Assembly (NCBI GenBank): GCA_020746995.1
Contig: JAGPXD010000002.1
Coordinates: 1,922,001-1,986,000, forward strand
Length of the DNA: 64,000 nt
From: Plectosphaerella cucumerina
Taxonomy: Eukaryota; Ascomycota; Sordariomycetes; Glomerellales; Plectosphaerellaceae
Direction: 5' to 3'
Shown here: piece after piece, positions 34,798 through 45,879 of the stretch
Numbering within the stretch: position 1 is the stretch's first letter
How the letters are laid out: each line of letters begins with the position of its first letter
Translations under genes and position numbers: made by a program
Notes under the pieces: model-generated
What the model saw: only the letters and a program-made list of their open reading frames with translations
Database searches by the model: none
Told to the model about the DNA's origin: nothing

Positions 34798-36568
34798 CTT
34801 GCGGTGTTGTGAAGATATCAAGACGAGGTGGATGATATCAGTCTGGGTTGTGGTGCATTTTCCGTCGAGTAGGCGTGGGCATGTCGTGGGGTGAGGATCA
34901 GGCACGACATGGGCTGCAGCGGCGGCGAAGCGTCACCGATAGTGGGCTTTGGGTTTAGCTCAGCGGGAGCGCGCGCGAGTGTCATCGCTGGAAAGTGGGC
35001 GGTGTCGCGGAAGTCCACGTCGCGTCGCGTCTCCACCCTGCTGACTCATCGGGCTACGTCAAATGGACATGGGAAGGATGGCTCGGCACGGCAAGCCAAG
35101 TCACTGAACATACACCTAGACAACATGGGAACGCTCCGAGGAGTGTATGAGCTACGTCTCGTTGATTGAGCTAATGGTCTGAGGAATTGTCTGCGACCAC
35201 TGTCTCCCGTGTCAATCAAGACGAGCCCGCCATATATACGGATCAGAACCCGTTGATGTGTGATGGCGTACCTAGCCTTTGGACACATCAATGACTTTGA
35301 CGGCATCGGACGCAACAATGGATGATGGCAGTGTACCTAGTTCAGTTTCAATAGCATTCCGCCCTTCCGAGGGGTGCTCTTGGACATCACAACTTGACAC
35401 TAGCGAGGGCGTCTCCAGAGGCACAGTCAAGGGAGCATGTGCGGTTGGTTGAGAAGCATTGAATTACAGTAGAATACATATAGTGATAACACCATGTTAT
35501 GCTATTGCATAGCCATCATGATCCTCTTGTTGGGTCATTCTAGTAACACCGATGCCACAGTCCTCCTGCGCAGGCACGGCGACGACTGCGCAGCGGTTTG
35601 GCTAGGGACTGTCCTTCGGGGTAGTACTGTGCCGCGGCGACGGTGATTCTCCGTCTTCTCAGCGTGAGACGAAGTGTGATACACTGAGCGTCTGTTGGCT
35701 CTTCTTTTGGACGCTCATATTGTTTGATTTGCAGGTGAGACGCCAGAGCTGCCAAAACGCCCGCGGAAGATCGGTTGTTGACAGCTGGTTCTGTGGTCTT
35801 GGGAAGGGCATGCCTGACCGGAACTGCCCCGAATGGAGAATATATTGCGGCGGATGTCAGAGGCAAAAGTTGATGGTGGTGTGCGATGTTTTTGGAGAGG
35901 AGTGTCTTCCCTACTCTCGAGGTTTATTCGCGAAATTTTCTCCTTTTTTTTTTTTTTTTTTTTTTTGGCCTTTACGATGCTGGATTCAGAAGGAAACTCC
36001 CTGAGTTGGTACTCTCAACTGAGAAACGAATGGTTCGGACGATGGTGTCTCATCGTACAACCCTGCCCGTCGGCTGAGGTGCAGATGATGTAGCCCATTG
36101 TTCAACAGCGACAGTGAGGCCTGTGGTTCTTTCGATTCGGGGATGCTCGTGGAGTTGATGCCGGATTGGAGAGTCAGTGGCTGATCCGAAGATAGGTGCT
36201 CCCCGACTGGCTCCGGACTGCTGACCACTCGTAGTGTTTCGTTCTCGCAAGTTCTTTCTGGCATCGACTGCTTTGCCACCAGTTGCATATCGTGTATGTA
36301 GTTCAGAGGCGTGACAGCTTCAAGGTAAGCTCAACGTATTCCAGAATTTACGAGCCAGTGCGGTAATGGCAGGAGATCGGAGCCGGTCGACATGAGTCAA
36401 AGACCAATAGTAGTCCTGAGTTTCTCTCATTCCTTTATCGGTTGCTGGCAGGTTGCCAACTGCAATAGTCGAATCCATTAGAGGTATTTGTTGGAATTAG
36501 CAGGGAAGGCGATCCCTGCCTCATTGTCCTAGAAGCCGGTGCCGAGCGGTCGCTTATGGTCTTCTCCT
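34798..36568. other. 1.8-kb intergenic region
   Basis: No supported gene. Near 34957 there is a match to a tRNA A-box (TAGCTCAGCGGGAG) without a B-box or cloverleaf. A pure T tract lies at 35944. Open frames here are short and lack motifs. The left end should be the promoter of the PUA-like gene and the right end the 3' region of the 98-residue gene. Confidence 0.45.
35944..35966 (+). repeat. T23 homopolymer
   Basis: Twenty-three consecutive T residues are flanked by TTCTCC and GGCC. It may be a nucleosome-depleting poly(dA:dT) element or an old poly(A) trace. No retroelement sequence accompanies it. Its length is prone to sequencing error. Confidence 0.8.
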
Positions 36569-36865
36569 TTATGAACGGGAGAAGTGCTTCTTGACTGACT
36601 TTGCCGCCTTCTTCAGCCCGTGCCAGACATTGGAGGGTGGGCTTTGCATGTTTGTCGAAGTCTCAAGCGATCTCCTGGCCTCGGGGGACTGGATGAAGTC
36701 TTCAAAACTGACGTCCGCAGAAGGGTCATGCATGAGAAGAGGATCACGCATGACGCCGAATTTGGCCAGGAGTGTCTTGATGTCCTGATCCGAAAGGCTT
36801 GACGAGGAGGAATTCCGCTTGAAATTATCAGCGGCATTGCCAACTGTGTAAGTGTTGCGAATCAT
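36569..36865 (-). CDS. 98-residue protein of unknown function
   Basis: A single 99-codon frame starts MIRNTYTVGNAADNFKRNSS. It contains a five-Ser run, an EF-hand-like acidic stretch without a complete loop (DPSADVSFEDFIQSPEARRS), and a basic amphipathic end (GLKKAAKSVKKHFSRS). I do not recognise a family. The frame is open further upstream to 37069, but that extension would include the TATA box and has no coding features, so the start at 36865 is preferred. Support for expression is the well-placed TATATAA about 180 bp upstream, with repeated AAGCC elements beyond it. That arrangement is typical of inducible fungal genes. Stress or developmental induction is an inference from the promoter shape only. 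Confidence 0.6.
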   Translation of the reverse strand: MIRNTYTVGNAADNFKRNSSSSSLSDQDIKTLLAKFGVMRDPLLMHDPSADVSFEDFIQSPEARRSLETSTNMQSPPSNVWHGLKKAAKSVKKHFSRS

Positions 36866-37046
36866 CTTGAGAGCTGTTGTGGTGATTGCGAAGGCGAAGG
36901 CGGAATGAGAAGAATGCTTTTTGGTGCTTCTGTAGGAGAGAGAAGTATGTGGCTGACAGTGAGTAGAACGTAGTTCAGTGAACAAGTCTAGCAGGATGAA
37001 AGCGTGATGGAAGATGGGAGAAAAGGCACCAAGGGGGACCCGGCAG

Positions 37047-37054
37047 CTTATATA
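37047..37054 (-). promoter_or_regulatory. TATA box of the 98-residue gene
   Basis: The minus strand reads TATATAAG about 180 bp upstream of the ATG at 36865, followed by a CT/AC-rich leader. It is one of the clearest TATA boxes in the window. Confidence 0.55.
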
Positions 37055-37069
37055 GGCTCCTCTGCCCAA

Positions 37070-37134
37070 GGCTTGAAGCCTCTACGCTTTGTCGCTTTGT
37101 GGAGCTTCAAGCCACTGTGTAAAGTCTCGAAGCC
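37070..37134. promoter_or_regulatory. Repeated AAGCC half-sites, candidate upstream activating element
   Basis: GGCTTGAAGCC (37070-37080) is a palindrome of GGCTT/AAGCC around one base. AGCTTCAAGCC (37103-37113) is its near copy, and CGAAGCC (37128-37134) is a third half-site. They lie 16-80 bp upstream of the TATA box, where fungal activator sites usually sit. The cognate factor is unknown. Confidence 0.4.
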
Positions 37135-37452
37135 ATGGCAGGCAGCAAATCAGCCACTGGTTGCGCCTCTGATCTGTAAATGCACGATGTTTGGCTTGCA
37201 GGCTCACTGCTTATTATCCAACAGGGCTGAAGAGGCGCATACTCATGTCCAGGCAGCCCTGGCCGGGGGACTTTCAACGGGCCACATTGCAAATCAAAAA
37301 GAAACAAACGTAGATTCAGCATGACTCTAGTGGCTGGTGTTCCGGCTCGCCATTGCCGACGCGGCCCGCCCCCAATGACGGGGACCTCAGGGGGTTGTAC
37401 AGATTCGATTTGCTGTGCCGAATCAATATTTACACAATGTCGGAGACTCCCT

Positions 37453-38368
37453 CTACTTCTTGGGCTCCTCCTTGGGTTCCTCGGGCTTCGGTGTCGGCAG
37501 CTTGAAGGTATCGGGCTTGCGGTCCTCGCCCTGGCCGATCTGCTCCCACGAGCTTGTGCCGCCCTCGAAGTTTCGGAACGCCTGGGTAAGCTCGAGGGGC
37601 TCGGTAACGATGCGCTTCTTCTCCTCGTCGTACCTGACCTCCGTGTAGCCGGTGAGGGGGAAGTCCTTGCGCAGGGGGTGGCCCTCGAAGCCGTAGTCGG
37701 TCATGATGCGGCGCAGGTCGGGGTGGCCGACGAAGAAGACACCGAACAGGTCGTAGACCTCACGCTCGTACCAGTTGGCACCAGCGAAGAGACCGGTGAT
37801 GCTGGGAACGGGGGAAGCCTCGTCGGCGTAGGTCTTGACGCGGATGCGAGCATTGTGGCGAACGCTCAGAAGGTTGTAGACGATCTCGAAGCGCTGGTCC
37901 CTCGTGGGGAAGTCGGCGGCCGTGACGGTGCTGACCTGGGTGAACTCTGCGGAAGTGTTGTCTGGGCGCGCCCTGTTAGCATTTCCGCATGAACCGCGGG
38001 GCCAATTGATGCCTACACTTCAGGAAGGAGAAGACAGGGATGACGCCCGACGGGGAGATGTAGATGGTGAGCTCGTCCTTCCAGACAGAGAACTGCTGCA
38101 CGTATTTGGGCAGGCACCCCATGACCCAGGCGCCGTACTTGTGCAGGTTGTCGGAAGCGGTGGCGTACTTGTCGGCAGGGTTGACGATTGGGGCCTTCAG
38201 CTCGCCAGGAGCCTGGCGGTCGACATTGCGAATTCTCTGAGCGTCTTTCGGCTGGCCGACCGGGAGACCGGCCAATTGAGGAACGGTGGTCGAGAAGCAT
38301 CGCGCTTCGACGGCGCGAGCCGGCCGCAGACCGGCCAGGGCTCTGCTTCGGTACAGTCGGGTCGCCAT
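37453..38368 (-). CDS. NADH:ubiquinone oxidoreductase 30-kDa subunit (NDUFS3 family)
   Basis: Exons 38368-38017 and 37961-37453 (286 aa) are split by a 55-bp intron (GTAGGC, CTAAC, CCAG). This is a core complex I subunit of the Q module, in the mitochondrial matrix arm. The family signature is complete: [40 protein letters not shown] and [18 protein letters not shown]. The N-terminus [20 protein letters not shown] is a clear mitochondrial presequence. The donor was placed so that the junction reads FLKYNTSAEF; moving it two bases upstream would break the frame. The C-terminus ends in a Pro/Lys/Glu tail (EEPKEEPKK), as in other fungal homologues. Not4 is divergently transcribed 601 bp away. 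Confidence 0.95.
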
Positions 38369-38969
38369 TGTCGCGTGTCGGGTCGTGAGAGGTGGCGATA
38401 CACAGGAGACGTCGTTGAGGTTGATGGTGATGCCGTGGTGATGGGATTGGGAATTTGAAGCTGGGGATTGGGCCGCTAGGCTGACCCCAGGCCTTGGTGG
38501 GGTGCACCCATCTGTTCTTGCAGCCTTCTGCCGATTTTCTCCTTGCTCCTTCCCTCCTACCAAAACCGCACCCTCGCCGCAAACCAACCCGAACGCAATT
38601 CATTTCCTCGCAAAGTGAATCGTTGGGGTCCATTCTACCAACTTACAAACCTCCTCCGAGACTCAACAGTCTTTGCAACGTCTCCAGCCGCCACGCTGCC
38701 CATCCGAAGCCGTCGCGCAGACATCGTCCCACAACACCACGGGAGGCGTGTTCCCAGCGTCTCGGCCTCAAACGCCCGAGGACACCACGTGACTCGAGCG
38801 CCTCCACAGAAACGGACTAGCGCAGCTCCACGGTTTAGCCCGTGGAAAGGCTTTGGTGCTTTCATCCTTCCACCTTCGTTCGAACACCTTCGCTCTGACG
38901 AACAACCTCACCTGTACTCAAACGCAAGCACTTTCTTTTCATTTCCGTAATTAATACCCTACCGATACT
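38369..38969. other. Divergent promoter, complex I subunit / not4
   Basis: 601 bp with no gene. The right half is CT/AC-rich, as in a leader, and ends ATACT just before the not4 ATG. Confidence 0.45.
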
Positions 38970-41539
38970 ATGGCGCCACAAGATTCATTCATCGACGAAG
39001 AGGAGGAGACATGGTACGTCTTCCGCACGACTCGACCGCCTCTGCGCGCCAGGCGGCCAGGCGCACTCGTTGGCGTCAAGCCCGCGGCCCTCGCCCTCAA
39101 GTACTGACTTTTTGCCGCCACAGCCCGCTATGCATCGAGGAATTCGACCTCTCCGATCGGAGCTTCAGGCCATGCCCTTGCGGCTACCAGGTTCGCGAAC
39201 CCGCCTTCCCCCGCCGCCCGTGCACAGAGTTTGCCAAGCTGACGCCTTGCCACTCTCGCAGGTCTGCCAGTTCTGCTTCAACAACATCAAGAATAACATG
39301 AACGGTCTCTGCCCCGCATGCCGGAGACCCTACGACGAGAGGACGATCGAGTGGAAGGTTGTGACGCCTGAGGAGTACGTCCAGCACCTTCCCGCGTTTG
39401 CCCCTCCCCACTGACCATTCATCAAGGATTGCCGAGTTCAACGCGAACATCCGCAAGAACCAGAAGAACCGCGCCCAAGATCAGCAGAAGAAGGAAGTTC
39501 AGAAGCGAGAAGCCGAAAAAGAGAGCCGCAAGAATCTCGTTGGCGTTCGCGTCGTCCAGAAGAACCTGGTGTACGTTACTGGCCTGACACCGACGGTCCG
39601 CGAAGACGAACTCCTCAAGACGCTCCGAAAACCCGAGTTCTTCGGCCAGTATGGCAACATCCAGAAGATTTCGATTAGCAACCGGAAGAGCTCGGATGGC
39701 CAGAACCAGTCCCTCGGCATTTACGTCACTTTCGAGAAGAAGGAGGATGCTCAACGCTGCATCCAGGCTGTTAACGGCTCACCTAATGGCGACCGGGTGT
39801 TGAGGGCTCAGCTGGGCACTACGAAGTACTGCTCGGCCTGGCTTCGACATGAGCAGTGCTCCAACCGATCCTGCATGTTCCTTCATGAGCTCGGCGATGA
39901 GGAAGACAGCTACACGCGCCAGGACTTGTCGTCCATGAACGGTATCAACTCGCAGCGCCCGCTGCCTCCGGGTGGCTCGAGGAGCGCTTCTCGGCAGCAG
40001 CAGCACCAGAACAACGCCCCGGCACCCGGACCTCCTCCCGCGACCTCGCAGGCGCCAGCCTCGCAACCGATGGCACGCTCCTCCAGCAAGGATGAGTCTG
40101 ATGCTGGTGGCGATGGCTCCGCCCTGCCATCTTCCGCCAACTGGGCACGTAACCCCCAACGAAGCCGCCGGGGCAGCCATGCAACGAGCGGTGTCGCGCC
40201 GAGTCCAGTCATATCCACGTCGCTACCCGTTACTGCCGAAGTCATCGACGAATCCCCCGCGCCAGAAGAATCCTCTTCATCAACGCCACCGAGCAGCTCT
40301 GGTGCTCGCGTCACAAAGTCGCCCCCTAAGCAGCTGGCGATTCCCGACAACCTTCTCAAGGTCATTCTGAAGGCGCTTAGGGATTGCCCCTTCACCTGCA
40401 GCGGCGCAGATCATGCTTCTGACAAGTACCCGCCCATGTTCGATCCGTTGGGCGGCGAGAAGCGGCGCGCGGCGCGAGAGGAGGATGACGCTCGCCTCGC
40501 AGTCGACCAGGAAGAGCAAGGCGAAACGACTGAGGCCTCCGAAGGCGAGCCAGAGACCGGCGGCAGCCTTGCCCTCGGCGGCGAGCCCGAGGATCGTGAG
40601 TCTGGCCGTGATGCCGCCTTTGAGCAACGCCGTACCGGTACACAGACTCCTTCCGCCCGCGGCAACGCCGAAGCATTCTTCGGACCAGCTATTGGCACGA
40701 CGTACCCCCCGACCGGCTCCAACGCAGGAAGTCGCTCCATGACACCGCAGCAGCAGATGTACGTGCGATCGCAGCCAGGCTTCGGCGACCACCTTCCCCC
40801 CGGCATCTCGCCTGCTGGACAGGCCCCTCAGCTGGGACACAACCGCCAGGGCTCCAGGTTCAGCTTCGCCAACGAGAACGCCGGTTCCGCCTCGGTCAAG
40901 GTCACGCCCAACGCGAGAGCCATGGCCCAACAGGCTACGATGATGCCGTCGGCCTTCCACTCTCAGCCGGGCAACAGCAACCAGTACTACGCCACGTCCA
41001 TGCCGGGACCGCCCCCCGGCCTCAAGTCGACGGGCACGCCCCCGAACATGTTCGGCCAGGGCTTTGGCGGCGCGGGTTTCGGCGGTGCCACGAAGGATTC
41101 AGCCGAGCTCCTCCAGAGCCTCATTCGCGGCCGTGGAGGTGCCAACAGCCAGGCGCATGATGCCGGGAAGCGTGAGTTGATGCTTTCCTTTTCTAACCAG
41201 TACCCACCCTCCTCTGCCTCCACCCCAGCTCCTGCTCCGGGCCTCCTGGCGTCGCTCTACGGAAGCCAACCCGGGGCGTTCCAAGACTTTGGTCCCAAGC
41301 AGAAGAAGAAGGGGAAGAAGCACAGACATGCTAACACTTCCTCCTCTGGGGGAGGTGGATTAGTCGATCTTGCGGACCCGAGCATCTTGCAAGCCAGGAT
41401 GCAGCACACGCAGCAGAGCAATGCCGGAGTCGGCCAGGGACTGTTCGGTGGAGGACAGAGTCAAGGTGGGTACAACCCGAACATGATGTACAACAACAGC
41501 AACAGCAACAACACCCGCTTCCAAGGATCAGGATGGTAG
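38970..41539 (+). CDS. not4: CCR4-NOT subunit Not4, RING E3 ligase (N-terminal part or short form)
   Basis: Exons 38970-39013, 39124-39190, 39262-39374, 39427-41171 and 41229-41539 (759 aa if it ends at 41539). The first three introns are needed to build the C4C4 RING: CPLCIEEFDLSDRSF, PCPCGYQ-VCQFCFNN and GLCPACRRPYDER. A basic coiled linker (RKNQKNRAQDQQKKE) and an RRM follow (KNLVYVTGLTP, then LGIYVTFEKKEDAQRCIQAV), then a CCCH-like zinc finger (YCSAWLRHEQCSNRSCMFLH), the standard Not4 order. Not4 ubiquitinates ribosomal and other proteins and links CCR4-NOT to translation quality control. The rest is Ser/Pro/Gly-rich with a KKKGKKHRH patch. The 57-bp intron 41172-41228 is in frame and stop-free, so its use is optional. 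A donor GTGGGT at 41466 may join this to the exon at 42280. Confidence 0.88.
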
Positions 41540-42279
41540 CAAGGAGCAAAGGAGTGCCCTATCCCGATTCCCCTCTTCCCCTCCCCCAGCACGCGCGTCT
41601 TTTCCTCTGCTTTTCTCTGTAAGGTGGGGGGCATTTTCGAACCGAACAGGTCCGGTTCTTTTTCATGTATCACGGGAGATGGGGAGAACGTTGCGCCCTT
41701 TTCCGGGGACTGGTGATTTCTAGTGCAGAAGTCATCGAGACCCTTGGGACACGGGCTGAGCGAGCATTCGGCGGGTCCCGTCGAGGGCCGCACTGGTTGT
41801 GGACAGGACTCTTTTTCTATTTCTGGCGTTTTGTCGCCGCATCGGGGCGCAGGATGAACATCCTCTCTCGCGCCGGCTCCCATACCTCGTTTCTGCAAGA
41901 AACATGAGCCACATGTCACGGTCTACAGGGTCACTTCAGGCAAGCAACAAGTCGTCTTCCGTTCGTCCAAATGTACGTTAACTCCGCAGGCAAGATCTGC
42001 CGCAGAGAATGGCAGAGGAACTCGCGGCCAAATATAGGATTTCGACGCATACTCTTCGCCCTTGTGCTTTTCTCCCCTGCCATTTCGATCTCAACATTGT
42101 ATGGAAGACGATGCTGGCTCTGGTGTGACCCTGTAGACCTGCCTCCATGTACATTAAACATAGCCCTCCTACCTCCTGATCCTGGGACTCACGGGTGTTG
42201 TTGCTACCACCTGTCATTCCTGGAGCGCTCTCAAACTTCATCAATTTTTGGGACAGATTTGGCTGACTCTGCATCATAG
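41466..42279 (+). other. Putative long not4 intron or 3'UTR plus spacer
   Basis: If GTGGGT at 41466 is spliced to ATAG ending at 42279, this is an 814-bp intron, very long for this window. Otherwise 41540-42279 is the Not4 3'UTR plus a short spacer. No reading frame in it is convincing. Confidence 0.4.
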
Positions 42280-44708
42280 ATGATGAACTCCCTTCTCTCG
42301 ACGAAGCATCCAGCTCGGTGGACGCCCTCGTGGCTGACGACGACCCTCTGGACATGGCGTTCTTCCAGACCAGGACTGGATCCGCTGGCGCTACAGCCCG
42401 ACATATGCCCGCTCCTCCTCCCGGTCTAGGTATTGCGCCCCAGGCAGTGCCCGTCCAGCCGCCGGTCGCCGTGCCAGTCGTGCCGGCATCTCCTGCTCGC
42501 GCCCAGACTCCGTCTGCGCCCAAGGTACAGACCATGGCCGGCATCGTCCGAGCAGCGACGCCGGATCAATCGGCGAAGAAGAAGGTTCCTGGTAGCGAGG
42601 CAAAGAAGAGCATCAAGGCCCTGGCTGTCGAAAGTGGGCTGTCCAAAGACATCGCCTCTCAACTCCAGTCACCCTCGACGACAAAGTCTAAGAAACTCCT
42701 GCAGGAGGAAGACTTCCCGGCCCTGGATTCCATCAAGACTGGCGTCTCAAGAGTTGGGACGCCAGCTCTGTCCACAATGTCGACGCCCAAGGGTTCACCA
42801 ATGGTCAAGAAGGCACGCGTGGAGGCCCCAGAGAAGCCTACACCGGCAGCTGCTGAGAAGAAGGCGCCCATCACTCTCAATATCGCCGCAGCCGTGAAAG
42901 CCGCGACCAAGACCCCGTCAGACACACCGGCCGCCTCCGCAACCGAGAAGCCCGATGCAGCTGCCTTCCCTGCCCTGCCGACGCCTTCTGCCGCGGTGGC
43001 ATCGCCTAGCGTGAAGGCGGCGCCCAAGACTCTTCGTGTCGTCAACACCCCCAAGGTCGAGACTCCTCCGGTCCTCGCGGCTGGTCACCTCGTCAATGCA
43101 GCCACGCGGGCCGTCTCTGGCATCTCTCGCCCGGATACGCCGGCCAGCCATGACATTAGCGATAGTGCGTCGATCGTGTCCACTGCGATTTCGGCGTCCC
43201 GTTCCAGCTCGCCCCCGCCCAGCAGGATCGGCTCCGCGCCGGTTCGCTCGACAACCAAGAGCCAGCAGAGGAAGGCGCGCAAGGACGCCACCAAGGAACA
43301 GTCAGCTGCCCTGTCCGAAACCAGGGTGGTCGAGCCAGAGGAACACGCCCCTATCCTCGGCCGTCAGAAGAAGAAGAAGAGGGAGAAGCCTGTCACTGTG
43401 CCTGCTGCCAAGCCGGTCGACAAGGCAGCCGCGAAGAAGGCAGAGACCAAGGCAGAGGCTTCCTCCCCGACGCCTGCTGCCGAGGTCAAGGCCAAGGGCG
43501 CCGCCAGCCCTACGAAGAAGTCGGCTCAAAAGGAAACGAAGAAGCCTGAGCCACCCAAGACTCAGCCCAAGGCCGTGCAGGTCGTGGCCCCCAAGACTGT
43601 CCAAGAAAGCACTCCGTCCCCGGCAGCCGCCACCCCAACCTCGCCTGAGGTCACTGAGCCCGAGGAGCCTGCCGAGAACCCCAAGACGATGCCCGAGGTC
43701 GTCTTCTCTGACTTGGTGCGCAGTGGCATGACCGCCAACCAGGACTATCTGTCTCTCTTCAAGACCATTAACGAACAAAGCGCCCGCGACCGCGTCGCCA
43801 CTGTGTTCACAACGACTGAGACGTACAGCCCACCTCCTTCCACCAAGAACATCGTTACGGAACAGGACCACGCCACGCTCCTGTCGGGCATGCCCGTGCA
43901 CAAGACGATCGACAACCACCGGGTGCTGATCACGCCCAACGGCGACTGCCTCCGCAACCTGACGGAGGAGGAGGAGCACAAGTACCTGTTCTACCAGAAG
44001 CGTGTGGCCCGCGCGGCTGATCAGCCCGACTCCTTCGTGGCCCCCCGCCACCAGCCCCGTGCCGGCGGCTTCTCGCTCGTTAAGGGACGAGCGGTGCCCA
44101 ACGGACCCCCGTCCTTCTTCCCGCCCAACCCGGCGGCGTCCCAGCGACTGTTCTCGGATGATCCCGTCAACAAGCTCCAGCGCGAAGAGGCTATCAGCTA
44201 TATCAACCAGTTCGTGCTCCCCCGCCTCAACTTGGGCACTGCCAACCTCGGATTTCCAGGGGGCTTCAAGTCGGCCCCGGGCGCCGCAAACCCCGGAGCC
44301 GCCGGTAAGGACGGTGCAGGGGCACCGACGCACCGCGATGTCGCCGCCGCCAGCCTGAACTCTCTCGCTCCTTGGATCTACGGCCACGACGCCGCAGCCG
44401 GCGCCGGCATCTACTCGGCCGAGTCGGGCGGCGCAGGCATGAAGGACATTCCCGAAGACGAGACGCCATTCGGAGGCCTCGAGGCGCCCGGACACGCGCA
44501 CGACGGCTCCGTCCAGCACCAGGCACAGCACGCGCACCACCACCCGGCGAGCAAGATGCCCCCTCTCAATGGCATTTCGCTCATGAGCGTCGAGGACGCC
44601 GAGACGGCACTGCAGCTAGCACGCAAGGAGACGGAGAAGCTCGAGAAGGGTCTCAACCAGGTCATCAAGCGCAACCGGCGGCTCCTGCTCCCGGGCGGCG
44701 GACGATGA
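42280..44708 (+). CDS. Probable C-terminal half of Not4 (or a separate gene)
   Basis: The frame is open from 42267 to 44708 and looks coding from its very start (DDELPSLDEASSSVDALVAD), but the first in-frame ATG is only at 42354. That argues for an upstream exon. The phase at 42280 fits the not4 donor at 41466, giving a joined protein of 1,544 aa, near the length I recall for Not4 of Pezizomycotina. The region is mostly disordered: Ala/Pro/Lys-rich, with EEDFPALDS and AFPALPTPS (Phe-Pro-Ala-Leu motifs) and a GRQKKKKREK patch. More ordered parts are FSDLVRSGMTANQDYLSLF, HRVLITPNGDCLRNLTEEEE and a C-terminal coiled coil (LMSVEDAETALQLARKETEK). If it is separate, translation would begin at 42354 (about 784 aa) and the function would be unknown. 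Confidence 0.6.
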
Positions 44709-45280
44709 CTAGCCGTGGCGAATGTGGCGACGGGCATTGCCATGGGAGTTTTCCCCGAAGCGGTGGTGATGGGGCTCGAGAGGGTGGTGCCGAGCCAAAG
44801 CCTGAGGAGGGTGCTGTCGCTGCTTGAGCAGCTGGTGTTCCTGATTGTGATCAAGGCCGTGGTCGCGTGTGTCGAGATTGTGGCATTTCTGATCAACATG
44901 CTGTCGACGGCGGGCAGAAGGATCGTGGCGCTGTTGTGAGCAGGAGGCGGAGGAAGGAGAGGGTGAACGAGGACGGTGAGACGGAAGCGAGAACGAAAGC
45001 GAGCGAGTGTATGAGTTGCAGGCTGTGTACGAGCTGTGTACATTCTTTCATTGTATGGTCTACGGTACCTGGCAGAAGATACCCTGGCCACCAGTGGTCA
45101 CTGATGATTTTGGCGTTCAGAGGGCCGGGATGGCTCTCGGACGAAGCGAGTATCAATCGAGTTGTTGTGTTCTACTTTGCTGATGCGAGACGAAAAATGT
45201 AATGTGCTGTGGTGTTTTCGTGAACTTGGACAGGTACAATAAAACGTGCCGAGAGGTGAGGTGCAAAATGCAAAAAGAAC
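44709..45280. other. 3' region of not4 half and spacer to tRNA
   Basis: Just past the stop at 44708, a stop-free frame from ATG 44742 to 44939 encodes 65 residues with a hydrophobic middle (QLVFLIVIKAVVACVEIVAF). Its GTG/CTG-rich codons differ from the C-ending codons of nearby genes, so I do not call it as a gene. The remainder is spacer. Confidence 0.4.
45272..45276 (-). terminator. Pol III terminator of tRNA-Asp
   Basis: TTTTT on the minus strand starts 5 nt after the tRNA 3' end, the normal oligo-T terminator. Confidence 0.8.
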
Positions 45281-45351
45281 TCTCTGACGGGGAATTGAAC
45301 CCCGGTCTCCAGCGTGACAAGCTGGCATACTAGCCACTATACGATCAGAGA
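45281..45351 (-). tRNA. tRNA-Asp (anticodon GTC), no intron
   Basis: The 71-nt minus-strand sequence folds as a full cloverleaf. The 7-bp acceptor stem TCTCTGA/TCAGAGA closes it. The D-arm region contains TCGTATAGTGGCTAGTATG (A-box), the anticodon stem CCAGC/GCTGG encloses TTGTCAC with GTC at the anticodon, and the T-arm CCGGGGTTCAATTCCCCG carries the B-box. CCA is not encoded, as expected in eukaryotes. A run of five T residues lies a few bases 3' of the gene on the minus strand (plus 45272-45276) and serves as the RNA polymerase III stop. Confidence 0.97.
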
Positions 45352-45879
45352 TGACCGTTGCGCTATTCGCGCTCGATGGGGATTGGGTTGGGATGCACGA
45401 AATATGGAGCCAACTCTGTCCAATCCGCATGTGTGCACACGCCCTTCTCCTTTTCCCACCCAAGTCTACTGATTATTCCAACAAACTAAGACCAGGACTG
45501 TCTTCTAACTTTAGAGATCCTATGTGGTTTATTAGAGTGGAGTTCTGTCGATATCTTCTGATGGGTTATCGTTAACATCCATCGCCCCTTCTTGCCGACG
45601 TCGCACAACGCTCGGGCATGACGCGCAACCTGGTAGCAGGAGGCAAACGCAAACAGACCCCGAACCATTCATCATTCATGATTCTTCACCGTCTGCCAGG
45701 TTTTGGCGGTGGAGATTGACCCGATAAGCGGTCTGTATGGCAGGTCAGTTCTCATGTCTCGGGACGGAGACGGGGCCATGGGCATGGGCGTCCCAGGGGT
45801 TCCGTCTCCTCATGAAGGGTGAGTCTTTCCTGCCTACTTGAGCATACATCAAGGTTGCGTTTGTCTGGATATTTGAACG
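45352..45879. other. Spacer upstream of coiled-coil gene
   Basis: No gene. A possible upstream exon starting at 45755 and ending at GTGAGT near 45820 was tested. None of its frames joins the downstream frame in phase. Confidence 0.4.

Larger units (their letters stand above)
36866..37452. other. Promoter region of the 98-residue gene
   Basis: 587 bp between the 98-residue gene and the 3' end of the complex I gene. It holds the TATA element and AAGCC repeats listed separately. No reading frame has motifs. Confidence 0.45.

Noticed and set aside
34950..35020. tRNA-like A-box TAGCTCAGCGGGAG
   Set aside because: There is no B-box, no paired acceptor or anticodon stems, and no oligo-T stop; a chance match.
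35944..35966. T23 tract as the tail of an inserted retroelement
   Set aside because: No reverse-transcriptase sequence, target-site duplication or SINE-like A/B boxes lie next to it.
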